The notes: generated by a model from the sequence alone, not told the origin. DNA of 64,000 bases from Juglans regia (GCF_001411555.2 NC_049910.1:34387250-34451249); one strand, 5' to 3'. Shown: positions 35,594 through 47,726, counted from the first letter of the stretch. Translations and numbers: made by a program.

Positions 35594-35728
35594 AAGTCCC
35601 GTTTGGATTGAGAGATGAGATGAAATGAGTTGAGATGATTTATGAATAGTAGTGAAATTTGTGAGTTGAAATTTGTAAATAGTAGTGAGATGAGTTGAGA
35701 AAATTCATCTCTCAATACAAACAGACTC
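35594..35728. mobile_element. MITE inside the Copia element
   Basis: GTTTGGATTGAGAGATGAG at 35601–35619 and TTCATCTCTCAATACAAAC at 35703–35721 form terminal inverted repeats (17 of 19). The element interrupts the Copia sequence between RT and RNase H. It is the clearest member of the GTTTGG MITE family in the window. The 5–6-bp flanks (AGTCCC, AGACTC) are not a clear target duplication. Confidence 0.75.
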
Positions 35729-36030
35729 TAAATGAAAGATTAGGACGTGTGAGTGTGAGGTACTGTAAAACTCCAACAAGTCCTCGATAGTAATTGGGAT
35801 CTTCCATGAGAGTGCAATCTACCATGTTGGATCGTTCAAGTATGGTAAGAGCGTAGTGTGATTAGGATAGATGAAGACCACTAGATGTTGGGGAGATTTC
35901 AATGCCAAGAAAGTGATGAATCGGTCCCAAGTCTTTCATTGCGAATTCACTGCTCAACAGTTGAATGAAATTTGTAACAAGTGTTGGAGCAGATCCTGTG
36001 AGCAGTATATCATCTACATAAAGAAGCAAA

Positions 36031-37148
36031 ATTAGTGAGCCATAATTAGAATGAAAAATAAACAAGGACGGATCTGCTAAGCTGCAAAAGAACCCATATT
36101 TTAGGAGGAGGGCACTGAATCGATCAAACCGAGCACATGGTGCTTGTTTTAAACCATAGAGAGCTTTCTGGAGTGTGCAAACATGTGTCGGGTGTTGAGG
36201 ATCCGTCATTCCTGGGGGTTGTTGCATATCATGCAGAAAGACATTATTTACGTCTAGCTGACGAATAGGCCATTGCTCAACAAGTGCTATAGTAATGATC
36301 ATGCAAATGGTTCCTGGTTTGATAACTGGAGAAAAATGTTTCTGTGTAGTCCACTCCATCAATTTGATGATAGCCCTTTGCAACAAGATGTGACTTGAGT
36401 CGATCTAGAGAACCTCGGGTTTGAGTTTTGATTTGAATACCCATTTAGATTCAATGACGTGCATGTTAGCTATGTGAGGAACAAGGTTCCATGTTTGATT
36501 TTGATGTAGTGCTGCAAGTTCCTCATCCATGGCAGCTTTCCAACCAAGATGTGCCAAGGCAGATCTAGCATTGTGTGGTTCACGAGGTATAATTAGTGAG
36601 CTATAATAAGAATGAAAAATAAACAAGGAAGGATCTGCTAAGCTGCAAATGAACCAGTATTTTAGGAGGAAGGCATTGAATCAATCAAACTAAGCTCGTG
36701 GTGCTTGTTTTAAACCATAGAGAGCTTTCTGGAGTTTGCAAATATGTGTCGGGTGTTGAGGATCTGCCATTCCTGGTGGTTGTTGCAGACCATGCAGAAA
36801 GGTATTCTTTACATCTAGCTGACGAATAGGCCATTGCTATACAAGTGCTATAGTAATGATCATGCGAATGGTTCCTGGTTTGATAACTGGAGAAAATGTT
36901 TCTGTGTAGTCCACTCCATCAATTTGATGATAGCCCTTAGCAACAAGACGTGCCTTGAGTTGATCTAGAGAACCTCGGGTTTGTTTTGATTTGAATACCC
37001 ATTTAGATCCAATGACGTGCATGTTAGATGTGCGAGGAACAAGGTTCTAGGTTTGATTTTGCTGTAGTACTGCAAGTTCCTCGTCCATGGCAGCTTTCCA
37101 ACCAGGATGTGCCAAGGCAATTCTAACATTGTGTGGTTCACGAGGTAC
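36031..37148 (-). repeat. Tandem duplication of about 560 bp within Copia RT
   Basis: The unit 36031–36592 is repeated at 36593–37148, starting at ATTAGTGAGC(C/T)ATAAT and ending GTGTGGTTCACGAGGTA. Both encode the same RT part (PGMTDPQHP-type and [13 protein letters not shown] motifs). The copies differ by substitutions, so the duplication is not recent. Confidence 0.8.
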
Positions 37149-40000
37149 ATTGACAGATGTGGTAGCAATCAAAGCATACTTTGGGTTGGGTTTTACTATA
37201 CCTAGTTTAGACTGAGTCTTCATAAAATGAAGTATTAGTGCTCAATAAACTGGAGTACGATGAGATGACTTCGATTGTTCAGGTGCGAGCTATGGAAGTG
37301 ATGCGGGTTGAGACAGTTCCAAAAGCTCAGACTCGTGCGGTGTTTCAAGTAGTGTCAAGCTATGATAATAGGATAGGGAGGATGGAATATCTAATAGGTC
37401 AGTGGAACTAGGATGGTGGGGTGGTGGGATTGTAATATGGATGTCTGCTGCCAGTAAGGGACTCAAACAAGGTGGTGTTGAAGATTGCAAAGAAGGCCCG
37501 GCAGAGGAGCTTATGTTAGTGTGTGGCAGCCAAGAATCAAAGATGCTAATGACCTGTAGCATAGTAGATGTGATGCGGGAAGTGTTGTCAGTCTTATAAG
37601 GAAAGACTAAACTCATCAAAAACAACATGCCGAGAGATAAAAAAAAATTTACTCGAAGGGTGAAAGCACTTGTATCCCTTGTGTTTATCACTGTAGCCTT
37701 CAAAAATACAGATAAGTGTTTTTGGATAAACTTTGTGACGTCGTGTGTCCCAAGTGTAAGTAAAACATTTAGAGCCAAAGGCAAGAAGTGAAGAGTAAAC
37801 AGGATGGACTCCTTGTTGCGCAAAATATGGGATTTCAAAATTAAGTGCAGATGAGGGCAGTCAATTAATAAGGTAGACAGCTGCAATGAAAGTTTCTACC
37901 CATAGAAATAAAGGAGCACCACAGTAAAACAACATAGTCATACCTAGCTCTCTTATAGTCATATGACATCTTTCAACTATATCAGTCCGCTTAGGAGTAT
38001 ATGGGGAAGATACCTGATGAATAGTATCTGTGGAAAAAAAGTGAAATGAAAGTCTGCAGTTCATGAACTCACCGCCTCCATCTGAATGGAAGATTTTAAT
38101 GTGTTTGTTGAACTGCCTGGCAACGTATTTTTCAAATGCAAAATATGCATTAAAACAATCAGATTTATGATGTAAGGGAATAATCCATGTATATTTAGAG
38201 AAGTCATCTACCAAGCAAGCATAAGCAAGCATAATATCTGAATTTTGCAATAGATAAAACAGGAGTGGGTCCCCACAAATAACAATGAATTTTTTAAAAA
38301 ATATTAGAACTTGAATGTTCATAGCAAGAAAAAGGTAACAGGCTAAGCTTTCCTAATTGACAACTATCACAAAGATATTGAGATTTTGCTGCCCCTACGA
38401 CATCAATTAGCCCCTTATTTTTTAGTAACTGTAAAGCTGAAGACTGAGGACGGTCTAAGCGTTGGTGTCAAACTTCTGCAGTGCCGGATTTGAAACGATG
38501 AGAAAAATATAATTCCAATGAAGTGGGTAGAATGTAAAGATCGCCCCTGCGTCTCCCTGTTATCACTGGTTGTCCTGTTTCCCATTCCTTAACACAAAAA
38601 TCAACGTTAGAAAATTCACAATTGACATGAAATTGAGTAGTTAACTGGCTTACAGAGAGTGAATTTTTTGTTGAGTCTGGAACTAACAAGACATCATGAA
38701 GGGGTAAGGCAAATTTCTTTTGCTTTATACAAGAGTCACCGATTCCAAGAATTGGCAAGGAAGATCCATTGCCAATTAAAATTGACCACTAGAATACTTA
38801 CGAATATTGTTTAACATATTTGGCTTACCTATCATGTGATTGCAAGCTCCAGTGTCTATTGTCCATTTTGTATCTGCGATGGTGTTGTCAAAGTAAGTGT
38901 TACACGTACTTGTGGAATTTCATCATGAAGTAGACTTTTTGGGCACCCACTAGCAGATCTTGGCAATATGACCCATCATCCCACAGTATTGACATTGTTG
39001 ATCACGATATTTGTCCCTCTCAACAGGAGTCATACGACGCTCACCTGTTGGTGGAGGACGGCATTGGAGTCCTTGGGTTGTTGTGCCTAGAATCCATGCC
39101 CATTAGATGTGAACTTCTGTGAGGTTCCATGATATCCTGAGGAAGTTTGTTGGGAGCATTGCTGCTACTAACCATAGAATGCCATTTGATGGGTGAGTGA
39201 TGAAGCTGGTACATCTGTATGACTAGAAAACCAATTGCGCCTTTGATCAAAATTTTGGAGTTGAGAAACCAACTCATAGTATGAAGGTCGTGGGGGCTTC
39301 AACATGGTAGTTGTGAAGATCTCATATTGAGGACCAAGACTAGTAAGAAGATAGAATACTTTTTCTTGGTCGGGAATAGGTTTCCCAATGGCTGCTAAAC
39401 TTTGACATAAACCTTTGAAGTTACGAATGTGTTGTGTAATGGTTTTGTCATTTTCTTTTTGAAAATAAGTTACCTGTTGATGTAGCTGCTAAATTTGCGT
39501 TCTTGCGATTCTTGGGCATATGCAATTTTAAGTGCTTCCCATACTGCATGAGCTGTGTCAAGGCCAACAACGAGTCCGAGAGTTTCCCCTGAGAGTGTCC
39601 CGATGATCCACCCACAAAGGAGACGATTAGACTTTCGCTAGGCTATCTAGGCATATGTTAATTGTTGAACAAAACTTTTAGCATCTGTGGAATTGTTTGG
39701 ATTTGGTGTGGTGTATTTGGTAAGAGCGGGATCTTTATTTGTGAGATGGCCAACCAATTCTTGACTCTTTGCAAGATCCAAGGCTTGTTCACGCCACAAG
39801 GGATAATTGTTGGGGGTGAGTCCGAGTGTGATGAAGTTGCCAACATTGAGAGATAGTGTAGTCATGACGGAAGAAGAGAGTGAAAGATAAAAGAAAAGAA
39901 AAGAAATAAATAATAGAAATTATGATATGCTAATGACTAAAGATGCAGTCCATGAAAGTAGAGATGTGATACCACAGTGTTCACAATGGCTCTTGATATC

Positions 40001-40745
40001 ATAAAGAAATAGATAAGAATGAGGAGTTTTTGAAAAGAAATTATTTTATTTCTGTTAATGGCAACGTGAACACAGAGGCGATACAAAGGCATTTTTTTTT
40101 TAAGAAACTGGAGATCAGGTCTCCTTATTATTAATAATCATACTCTTGGTATAGGAAAACCTTATACAAAGTTCCAAAGCTTGAAGCATCTTATGTGAAA
40201 AATTAACCCAAAACCAAAGGACTCCATAAGTCCTGTAACACTACTACTGAAGCACCCACGCAAAAAATCATATACGAACTTTTCTTATGTAAGGTAAACC
40301 CATGAGATCCGTTCTGAGAATCCCCTTAAGCAAAGATGGGAGCTCATCCTGTGTCAGCCATACTCTATTGCAACCACTACTTCCCAGTCTAGCAAGATAA
40401 TCCGATGCCATATGACCTTCCCTAAAAACATGCTTTGTTTGAAAATTCATCGACAATAACATGAATACATCAGATAAAGATGGAAATAGAAAAACAATAA
40501 AATCTCATAAAAGCTGCCAACTGATATGCTCCTCATAAATCTGGTTGATAGTTTATGTGCATTCCTTATCTGTTGGATCACTATCTTGGTTTGAATTAGT
40601 TGCCGTTAGAGCTCCAATATCCCTCAACGTCTCTCCACTAATTGAGGTAAAATTAGAGCTCCAACCTTATTGCTCCAAGAATCTTGTCTATCCTTATCTC
40701 TCCTTCGACTTTCACAATTGCCAAGCTTACTGTTATGTGCTAATA
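40001..40745 (-). repeat. 5' LTR of the Copia element (right), with insertion
   Basis: The LTR without its insert is about 379 bp, matching the left LTR in length. The insert lies at 40093–40458. The two LTRs differ at many places, so the element is old. Confidence 0.8.
40093..40458 (-). mobile_element. 5'-truncated LINE fragment in the Copia 5' LTR
   Basis: A poly(T) start (the minus-strand poly(A)) and a minus-strand frame containing FREGHMASDYLARLGSSG identify the C-terminal RNase H end of a plant LINE. Compared with the left LTR, eight bases of the target (GTATTTAA) are missing and no target duplication is seen. Confidence 0.7.
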
Positions 40746-41530
40746 GATAACGCATTTAATAAAGTGCTTATACGGTATAATTTGACTTAAAAAATAAATT
40801 TTAAAATTTAAATCTTACAAATTAAATTTTACTATTTAAGTGATATGAATAGTAGTGTACTCTATATAAGAATAGAAAACTCTTTAAAATATATATTTTA
40901 AATCAAATTATGCCATGCAAATATTTTATTAGATATGTTCTACTCACTAACTTGAGGATAAAAATTTTTGATCAATAATATTGATTCAAAATTCAAATCG
41001 TTTCTCAATTTGTTTTACTAATATGATAATATTATTTAATTCAAAAAATTTATTAAATTTAAACTATTTATTCAACTAAAAAATATTTATAACGGAATTG
41101 TAAAAAGCTGAAAATTTTTAAAGAGAAAATTTATTTATAATACTATTGTGATATGGATTATATATTAAACTATCAAATTATTCATTTTCTTTTTCTATAA
41201 TCTGTTCTTTTTATTTTCATATCATGATCTAACGATTAGGATCATCTCAGGTCTTGTATTTTTAGTCCATTATATTTTCGGTCGATCATTAACCGGGTAG
41301 ATTGCAACTCGTAATTTTTCAAATAGTTCAGACATCGGCTTTCCAATGAGGAAAATTACCTGATGCATGCTAGTCCAAAGCAAATTAGGAAAGCAAAAAT
41401 GATGAGGAGAATGGTCCAAAGGGCTGGCTTTGAGTAGAGGACTTGGAGGAAAATGGTCGAAGAGGCAACAATACATTAAGTAGTCTCGGAATACAGATGA
41501 CGAGGTATGTACTTTTAACCTATCATAATA
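40746..41530. other. AT-rich intergenic DNA, nothing recognised
   Basis: No coding frame, RNA gene or repeat structure could be supported here. Confidence 0.4.
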
Positions 41531-41534
41531 GAAT

Positions 41535-41775
41535 AATGTTACTATGCTTCCTTAATTTATTCTCTCATTTTGACCTCTCTTGTATTTAATTTTTTTTTAA
41601 TTTTTTAATGATTAAGAAAGTGACTATTAGTGTATTTATATTTTTTTTGTAAAAAAAAGTGTTTAAACATGTTTTAAAAAATATTTGAAATAAAAAGCAA
41701 AAAAAAAAAAAAGTACAATTTGCACTAGATGCCACATGGAGCGATCACTTGCAGGCAGCAGAGTAGCACCCTCAT
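41535..41775. mobile_element. AT-rich MITE-like element (GATTAAGAAAGT family)
   Basis: It has the core ATGATTAAGAAAGTGA and long A/T runs, and ends with GCAGCAGAGTAGCACCCTC. The closest match in the window is 11180–11365, which also ends with GACAGCATAGTAGCGTTGCC. Confidence 0.4.
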
Positions 41776-41929
41776 CATAATATATCATGATGTTAAAATT
41801 TCTTGTACGTATAAGCATTTATTTTTTATTACATGACATCCTATGATAAGTTGGGAATATTAAACGTCAGCATTATGCAACTCGCTGTGAGAGGGTAAGG
41901 TGCCATGAGTCTTTAAAGAGCATGTTACG

Positions 41930-42320
41930 ATGGTTCATTAATCACTGCAATTGCGAAAGTGGTCTTTTGCAGCGATTTTTTAATTTTCAAAATCGCTGAA
42001 AAAAGGCTATTCCCAGCGATTTTTTTTATCGCCGCAAAAATATCACCACCAATAATACTTATTTTTAGCGATTGAACTTTCACCGGTGAATTAAAGCACG
42101 AATTCGGAAAATGCTGATGGAGAAATTAACTGTTACGTTTTGTGGCGACTTTCTGACATTTTCTGCCACAATAAACAATTTTTACTATAGTGGCATTCTC
42201 TTTCCATCAAATCCAAAAATCGCCACAATAGATAATTTTTGTAGCGAAAATTGACGTTGTAATGGTTTTGCGGCCACTTAAAATATTATTAGCGGCGATA
42301 TGAATGTGCCACAAAAAGCT
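41930..42320. repeat. Array of GCGATTTTT / AAAATCGC words, DNA-transposon subterminal type
   Basis: Repeated words such as GCAGCGATTTTTTAATTTTC, AAAATCGCTG, ATCGCCGC, TTAGCGATTG and AAATCGCCAC occur in both orientations. This is the style of subterminal arrays in plant CACTA or Mutator elements. A related array (TCGCCTTAG, ACCGCAAAAAG, GATCGCCGG, CGACGATTTTTGG) lies at 45540–45830, so the two could be the ends of one large element around 42–46 kb. No transposase was found between them. Confidence 0.35.
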
Positions 42321-42386
42321 AACAAAATTAAAAGCCTCGCTCGTTTTCCAGTCATTTCCCTCCATCTGTCTCCCCCTTCCCCCTTC

Positions 42387-42756
42387 CAAAGTTTTGAATA
42401 CCGTACCGGACGTCATACCTGTCAAGACACTGGAACGAAATATTTTGGTACTGGTACCGTTTTATATACTGTTTCGGGATAATAGATATATGAATAAATT
42501 ATATATAAATTATATTCCAAAATAATAGTCTATATATAAAAATTATAAATAGCCTAGTCTGAATTGGGGGTCAAAAAATAAGTTTGTAGTTTGAAAAAAT
42601 GTAGCTGAAATATCGGCCTGTACGTGCTGAAATACAAGCCGGTACAGGCCGAAATATCGGCCGGTACAAAATATATGTAATACCTGTATCGGACTAGTGT
42701 CCATTACGGCATATACCGGTCGTACTGGCCGGTACGGTATGGTATTTAAAACAATG
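42387..42756. mobile_element. hAT-type MITE with CCGGTAC subterminal words
   Basis: The ends CAAAGTTTTGAATACCGTAC and GGTATGGTATTTAAAACAATG-type (in part) are inverted repeats. GGCCGGTAC words fill the right side. The flanks CCCCCTTC and CCCCCTCT (6 of 8) could be the 8-bp target duplication but lie in a pyrimidine-rich run. The C/T-rich stretch 42757–43160 to its right has no supported gene. Confidence 0.6.
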
Positions 42757-43159
42757 CCCCCTCTCCCCCCTCTCTCTCTCTCCAATCCCTCTGCCACACA
42801 CAACCCACGCCACCACGCACAGCCCGTCGCCAACATTCTCACCACACCACTGTCACCTCACCTCGAAGGCCACTCGCTCCTTCTCCCCCAGCCCCCGCCC
42901 GATCTCTTGCCTCCTCGAATCTGGCGTCATCCCTCTCTGTCTCAGATTTCTCTATATTGCCGCCGCTAGGGTTGTCGTTCACCACAACCCACACATCGAC
43001 GCAGTTGCTAGTTCTTCGTCGGAGCCCCTTTCTCCTCCACACCTAGCCCAGAAGTCCGAGGCCCTCCCTCTCTCCCTTGCTTTATTCGTAACCCACGGCC
43101 ACTTGGTCTCCCCAGCGCCACCATGCTCCTCCCGAACCACCACTCCACGCCAAGCAACC

Positions 43160-43900
43160 ACCATGACCACCCCTGATATTGCCTTATGTTTTCACATTTA
43201 TGGGTTCTTTTCATTCTTGTTATATTTGCTTGATTTCTTGTTTTAGTTCCGTTTGGAGATTGAGTTTTGTGTTTATATATGTGTGGTCACTAGTTTGTTT
43301 ATGGGTTGTTGATATCATGCATTTTTCAATTATATCTTTGGTGTCTGCTGATGATATTTCTTATCTTTGAGTGATTCAAGTTTATTTGATAACTATTTGA
43401 TCAGATGCTGATATGTTTGCAATTGGTATGTAAATAGTAAAATAGTTTTTCATTTTCTTTCTTGTTTCTTTCTTTCTTGTTGATGAGAATTGGGTAACAT
43501 GGATAACCATTAACGCCATAGGTTTATTTTCTTTTGTTCGTTTTGGGGTGGGGGGGGGTAGGTTTGTAGGAATTTTTAGCTTTCTCAAATGTGTTCAAAT
43601 TACTTTACTATCAGGACTATCAGTTTCAATTTTGGTTTTTCTGCTAGATGGAGATTTATTCTTCTTATTTTCATCTTGGATATTTATTATAGAATTGTGA
43701 TTGAAATTTGTGAAATGTGGTGGCTTGACCTATATTCTTGTTTTCCCATGTTGGGATATATATGCATTTTTTTTTTACCTTGTTGAACTGAGTTGACTGG
43801 TAAACATCTGATTTGCTGACAAAGGCAGCTTGTCACTAAATGATGGATTTAGATTGAATTTGATGCAATCTCGATGAATATCATTTCATCAAAGCTCATG
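43160..43900. other. T-rich intergenic DNA, nothing recognised
   Basis: Short frames only. No motif or repeat could be supported. Confidence 0.35.
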
Positions 43901-43902
43901 CT

Positions 43903-44620
43903 TTTTTTTTTTTTTTTTTTTTATATATAGGACAACTAAAATTTCATTAATAAAAGGAGTTTACAGACATTTATCAAGCCAAACAGCCTGAGAAATAAAG
44001 TCTAGATAACGCTCATTCCACATTGAGATATTCTCAACGTTCCAAGCATATCGGGCAAGAATATGAGCAACCTGATTACCTTTTCTATAGACATGTTCAA
44101 ATTTGCACTCTACAAACACTCTTAACAACTTCCTTATTTCACTCAATAATGGAACTAACATTGCATCAGGAACAAGTTCATTGTTGAGCACTTGGGTAGT
44201 CATCAAAGAATCTGATTCCACAATCAATCTATGGATCCCCATACTAGCACACAGTTGTAAGGCATGAAAAATAGCCAATGTTTCAAAAGCTTCAGCATTA
44301 TTCACTTCAAATTCTACCTTGCTTGCTGACAAAATCACCTTACCAGCATCATCTCTGAGCACCACACCCACCCCTGCCTTATGAAGTTCACTAAAAATAG
44401 CACCATCTACATTTAGTTTCAACCAACCCGTTGGTGGGGGCTTCCAATCATAATACTCTCGAGCTTTCCACTTGGGCAAATGTTTCAGATCATTGCAAGC
44501 TTTTATAACAGACAGAGCATGATCAATGACCTGTTGGATTGCAATATTTTTCTGCTCATGAACCATTTGATTTCTTCTATACTGTGTTGTTTCATTGCAA
44601 GTTAACAAGCCATATCTCCC
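43903..44620 (-). pseudogene. LINE C-terminal RNase H fragment (5'-truncated)
   Basis: A minus-strand frame of 215 residues (43961–44608) has the RVT_3 type RNase H fold of plant LINEs: WLKLNVDGAIF, VGVVLRDDAGKVILSASK, the NAEAFETLAIFHAL glutamate region, LIVESDS, and HVYRKGNQVAHILARYA. A poly(T) run at 43903–43922 is the minus-strand poly(A) tail. The frame is unbroken, so this is a young insertion. The protein domain cleaves RNA in RNA/DNA hybrids within the LINE polyprotein; no host role is suggested. 44640–45500 shows nothing I can name. Confidence 0.75.
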
Positions 44621-45539
44621 TTTAACATTAGGGGAATATTCAGTTGTAACCGGTTCATGATTGTGACATCTTTCTCCATTGTCGTATTAAAAGTTATATT
44701 TTTGTTCACAGCTTTCTTCATTTGATACAGGTTATGAAATGATTTTCTTTTCATTAATATTGGAAATATGTTCGGTTGGAATGCTTAAGTTGTACGTTGA
44801 ATAAATAGGGAACTTTTATTTTAGTAAACATCATTTAATAAAGTATATTGAATAAGATTAGTGCAGAATTTGTAGAGACCAAACTACTAATTAAAAGATG
44901 TCAAAGACACAGGTTGGTGCCCAATATATTTTTAAATATAATTCACAGTCTACTAGAATACTCCTGAATTTTCATTTTTAATAGGTAAAATTTTGTGATT
45001 CCTCTCTTTATTCCATTATTCAAGATACATTTTCCATAGTCTGAAAAAGTCAAGCATTAATCTGGATTCTTGACTGAATGCATGCTTATTATCTCCTTTC
45101 TTTTCAAACAGAGTTTTTGGCTTGGATGGATTGTTGGTTCATGGCCATTGTTTTGGGCTCTCTTCATCAGTTTTTAACTTGGAACTACTTATTCTATAGA
45201 TCTGAGTTGGTTTAGCTCGCATATAAATGATTTGAACTCCTAAGATAGCTGTATGGTCCAGTTGTGTTACTCTTATATGATGACTATCTATAACCTATGC
45301 CATAATAAATTTTGTGGGTCTGTGTTGTGCATCTATGTTGTGGGTCTGTGTTGTGCATCTATAACCTGAGCCATAATTCACTATTGCTTGAGCATACGAT
45401 TTCTTGCCAGCATCCTCCGAAGACAACCCCTCCGAGAGTTGATCCAATGACAAAGCCATGGCCTCCGCTCATCCAAGCCTCACAAACAGTCGTAAACCTA
45501 CCAAAAAAGGTAAGTGTGAAAAAATTGGAATAACAAAAT

Positions 45540-45830
45540 ATAAACCCAAAAGTCGCCTTAGAATCGCCTTACTTCCCTTGTCAGAAGATTATAATTCATC
45601 GACTATAATTCACCGCAAAAAGTTTTCCCGCAATTTAATAGGCAAACCGAATGGATATTTGCAACGTTTTATTTGGAATTTGTGGCAAAAAAAGATCGCC
45701 GGAAAAAGTAACTATTTGCAGTGATTTTTGCAGTTCACTGGTTTAACTTATAATTGAGTAGACAATTGCAACGAACATTCGGTGATTTTAGGGCTTATTT
45801 CCGACGATTTTTGGCACTGAGAAAGATGCA
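45540..45830. repeat. Second array of TCGCC/CGCAA words
   Basis: See the array at 41930–42320. Words such as AGTCGCCTTAGAATCGCC, CACCGCAAAAAG, AAAGATCGCCGG and CGACGATTTTTGGC recur over 290 bp. The boundaries are unclear. Confidence 0.3.
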
Positions 45831-45964
45831 GGTTCCCTCCCCTAACAGATCACTACTTAATCTCTTTTGGTCGATGTGGCAATCAATCCAAATGGAAGCA
45901 CTGGAGCAGCAATTTGTAGATCAATATATGGCTCTTTGAACTTGTATATCGAGATTCACATATA

Positions 45965-46160
45965 GTACCAACCCAAACCAATTAGGTGAAGCTGTACTTA
46001 CAACGTTCATAAGAGTTCAAGAAGCTCACTCTCGACATATCGAAAAGATAATTATTGAACGGAACTCAAAAGTAACCATCAAGGTCATTGATCAACTTAG
46101 AAATGTTTTTTATTGGACGATGGAAGTAATTAACTGCCAAAGATACCCGATTTCCACTCA
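45965..46160 (+). pseudogene. Degenerate LINE RNase H fragment
   Basis: The frame reads GEAVLTTFIRVQEAHSRHIE then KIIIERNSKVTIKVIDQLRN, which resembles the middle of the LINE RNase H domain (the NAEAFA-LFA / VESDS-type region). No tail or flanking frame continues it. It is too decayed for a family name. Confidence 0.5.
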
Positions 46161-46869
46161 AGACTTTGACTACTGGAAATTAGTAAAAATACATGAATCT
46201 CAAAATCGATATGCGCATTTCATTGTGCAACAGTCAGCTTCCAACAATTTACATGGAAGCATCCCCTTATTAATTAAATCTCCAAGTGCTTACTTGATTT
46301 CATAGTGGGAATGACACTTATATAATTCTTATGTTTTGTATCTAGCTATTTTCGTGACTTAACGAGGTTTGTTTGCTTAGAAAAAACAAACCTCTCTACT
46401 TCTCCTCCTTCTTCCTCTCATTTTCCTCCTTCATCCACCCACATTGTCCATCAAGGCAGTTCGTTTTGCTTACTTTTATTTTGCTTCATTCAAGGCTGAC
46501 AAGACAAATCTACAGCTTTCCGGCAACCCCCGAGAGACACGCGCGGCCCAAGCAAACTCTCAGACCTCAAATCGTTTGGAGGAAAGTGGCAGTTTTGCAA
46601 AAATTACCATGCCTAGTCCTCACGTGCCGCCCACATCTATGCATGATCCTCACACACCACCCCTTCCGATAGTTCTTCTTGCCATATGTGCCAGATCACC
46701 AGACTCACCACCACCAGATCATTCAGATCTAATATTTGTGGCTAAAAAGAGACAAGCATATTGCCTTCACAGACCATCACAGATTTTGAAGTCTACCAAA
46801 GTTGGTCCAAACTGTAATCCGTCTTTTTTTGCAACTATATATCTTATTACTTTCCTTTTTGGTTTCCTT

Positions 46870-47165
46870 ACGTTAATTAAAAAAAAAGAGTTCGTCTCTT
46901 AAGTTTTTGTCTATAGAGGTTGAGTCCTCTCCTTCTATGAAGGGTGACGTTGAGTCTTTGTTTAGGTAGAGAGTGTTGTCTCCTGGACCTTTTTCTGTAG
47001 AGAATATCAGCAGTAGTGAAGATCAGACCAGTAACAAAAAGAAAGTGTACTAGTGGAACTCCAAATACATTATTTTGGTTTATGATGTCATGTTTGATAT
47101 AGGGATATCTAAGAATGTATGATATAAGTTTCTTGATGAATGAATGATGATAGTTTCCCTTCAAA
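46870..47165 (+). repeat. Interspersed repeat, LINE-3'-end-like, copy 2
   Basis: It is the partner of 100–400, and runs into an A-rich tract (47160–47200), as expected for a retroposon tail. Confidence 0.5.
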
Positions 47166-47548
47166 AGGAAAAACAAAAAAACAAACCAAAACAAAACTAA
47201 GTCACTATATACATCTTAAATTACTGCATCTTCTGCCTTGCTCTGATCCCCAGACCTCATCCTACAACCCACCAACACAAAATCTCACACATACTTACCC
47301 AAGTTCATCACTATCTATCAGAGCACAAATGAAAGCAAAGCAAATAGCTTTACCATATATATTTGGTGTAAGGCCAAGCCAACTTGGTGAATTTTTTCAT
47401 AGCAATCCGCCGTCAATGGTTCTTGTAGACAAGATTGGCAGTCTTCTCGCCATTCACAGAGACGATGAAGACAAAAACAAAGATAGAAAGAAAAAAGCAA
47501 TTGAGATGAAGAACGAGCGTGTATAAATATATATATATATTATATATG

Positions 47549-47726
47549 AGAAGTGCTACAGACACAAAGAGATTATACAAAGTAAACCCACAAACTGACG
47601 TGGCTTTATAAAATTCGTTAGATCTACTTTATAATAAAAGTAACTTTAGAATCTTGCATACCATATCAAGCCACGCCAATTTGTAGGTTTATTTTTGTGT
47701 ATTCCCTATGTAGCTAAAGCATTTTC
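47549..47726. mobile_element. MITE with about 70-bp terminal inverted repeats
   Basis: AAACCCACAAACTGACGTGG and the reverse complement of its right counterpart, AAACCTACAAATTGGCGTGG, match at 17 of 20 bases. Weaker matching extends outward to GAAGTGCTAC and GAAAATGCTT. The core GTTAGATCTACTTTATAATA is shared with 22725–22880. It lies in a TA-rich target. Confidence 0.75.

Larger units (their letters stand above)
34282..40745 (-). mobile_element. Decayed Ty1/Copia retrotransposon with both LTRs
   Basis: Direct repeats at 34282–34657 and 40001–40745 are the LTRs; the right one carries a 366-bp insertion. Read on the minus strand, a tRNA-iMet-like primer site (TATCAAGAGCC) lies next to the right LTR. 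Domains follow in order: gag (39865 leftwards), the CCHC knuckle CQYCGMMGHIAKIC at about 38955–39000, protease/GAG-pre-integrase (38468–38760), integrase with the DDSGGGEF-type region changed to HSDGGGEF (37860–38320), reverse transcriptase with YVDD (35862–37020) and RNase H (34690–35330). A purine-rich tract is next to the left LTR. Stops and frameshifts break every part, so it is dead. The TSD could not be resolved. Confidence 0.85.

Noticed and set aside
42697..43214. Overlapping frames in a C-rich stretch
   Set aside because: The sequence is pyrimidine-rich low complexity; no domain is visible.
46366..46393. Hairpin AGGTTTGTTT…AAACAAACCT
   Set aside because: The 10-bp arms are real but isolated; no element or RNA gene could be tied to them.
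47140..47526. 128-residue plus-strand frame
   Set aside because: It starts in the retroposon tail and has no family match. Only the last part has mixed composition, which is too little to call a gene.
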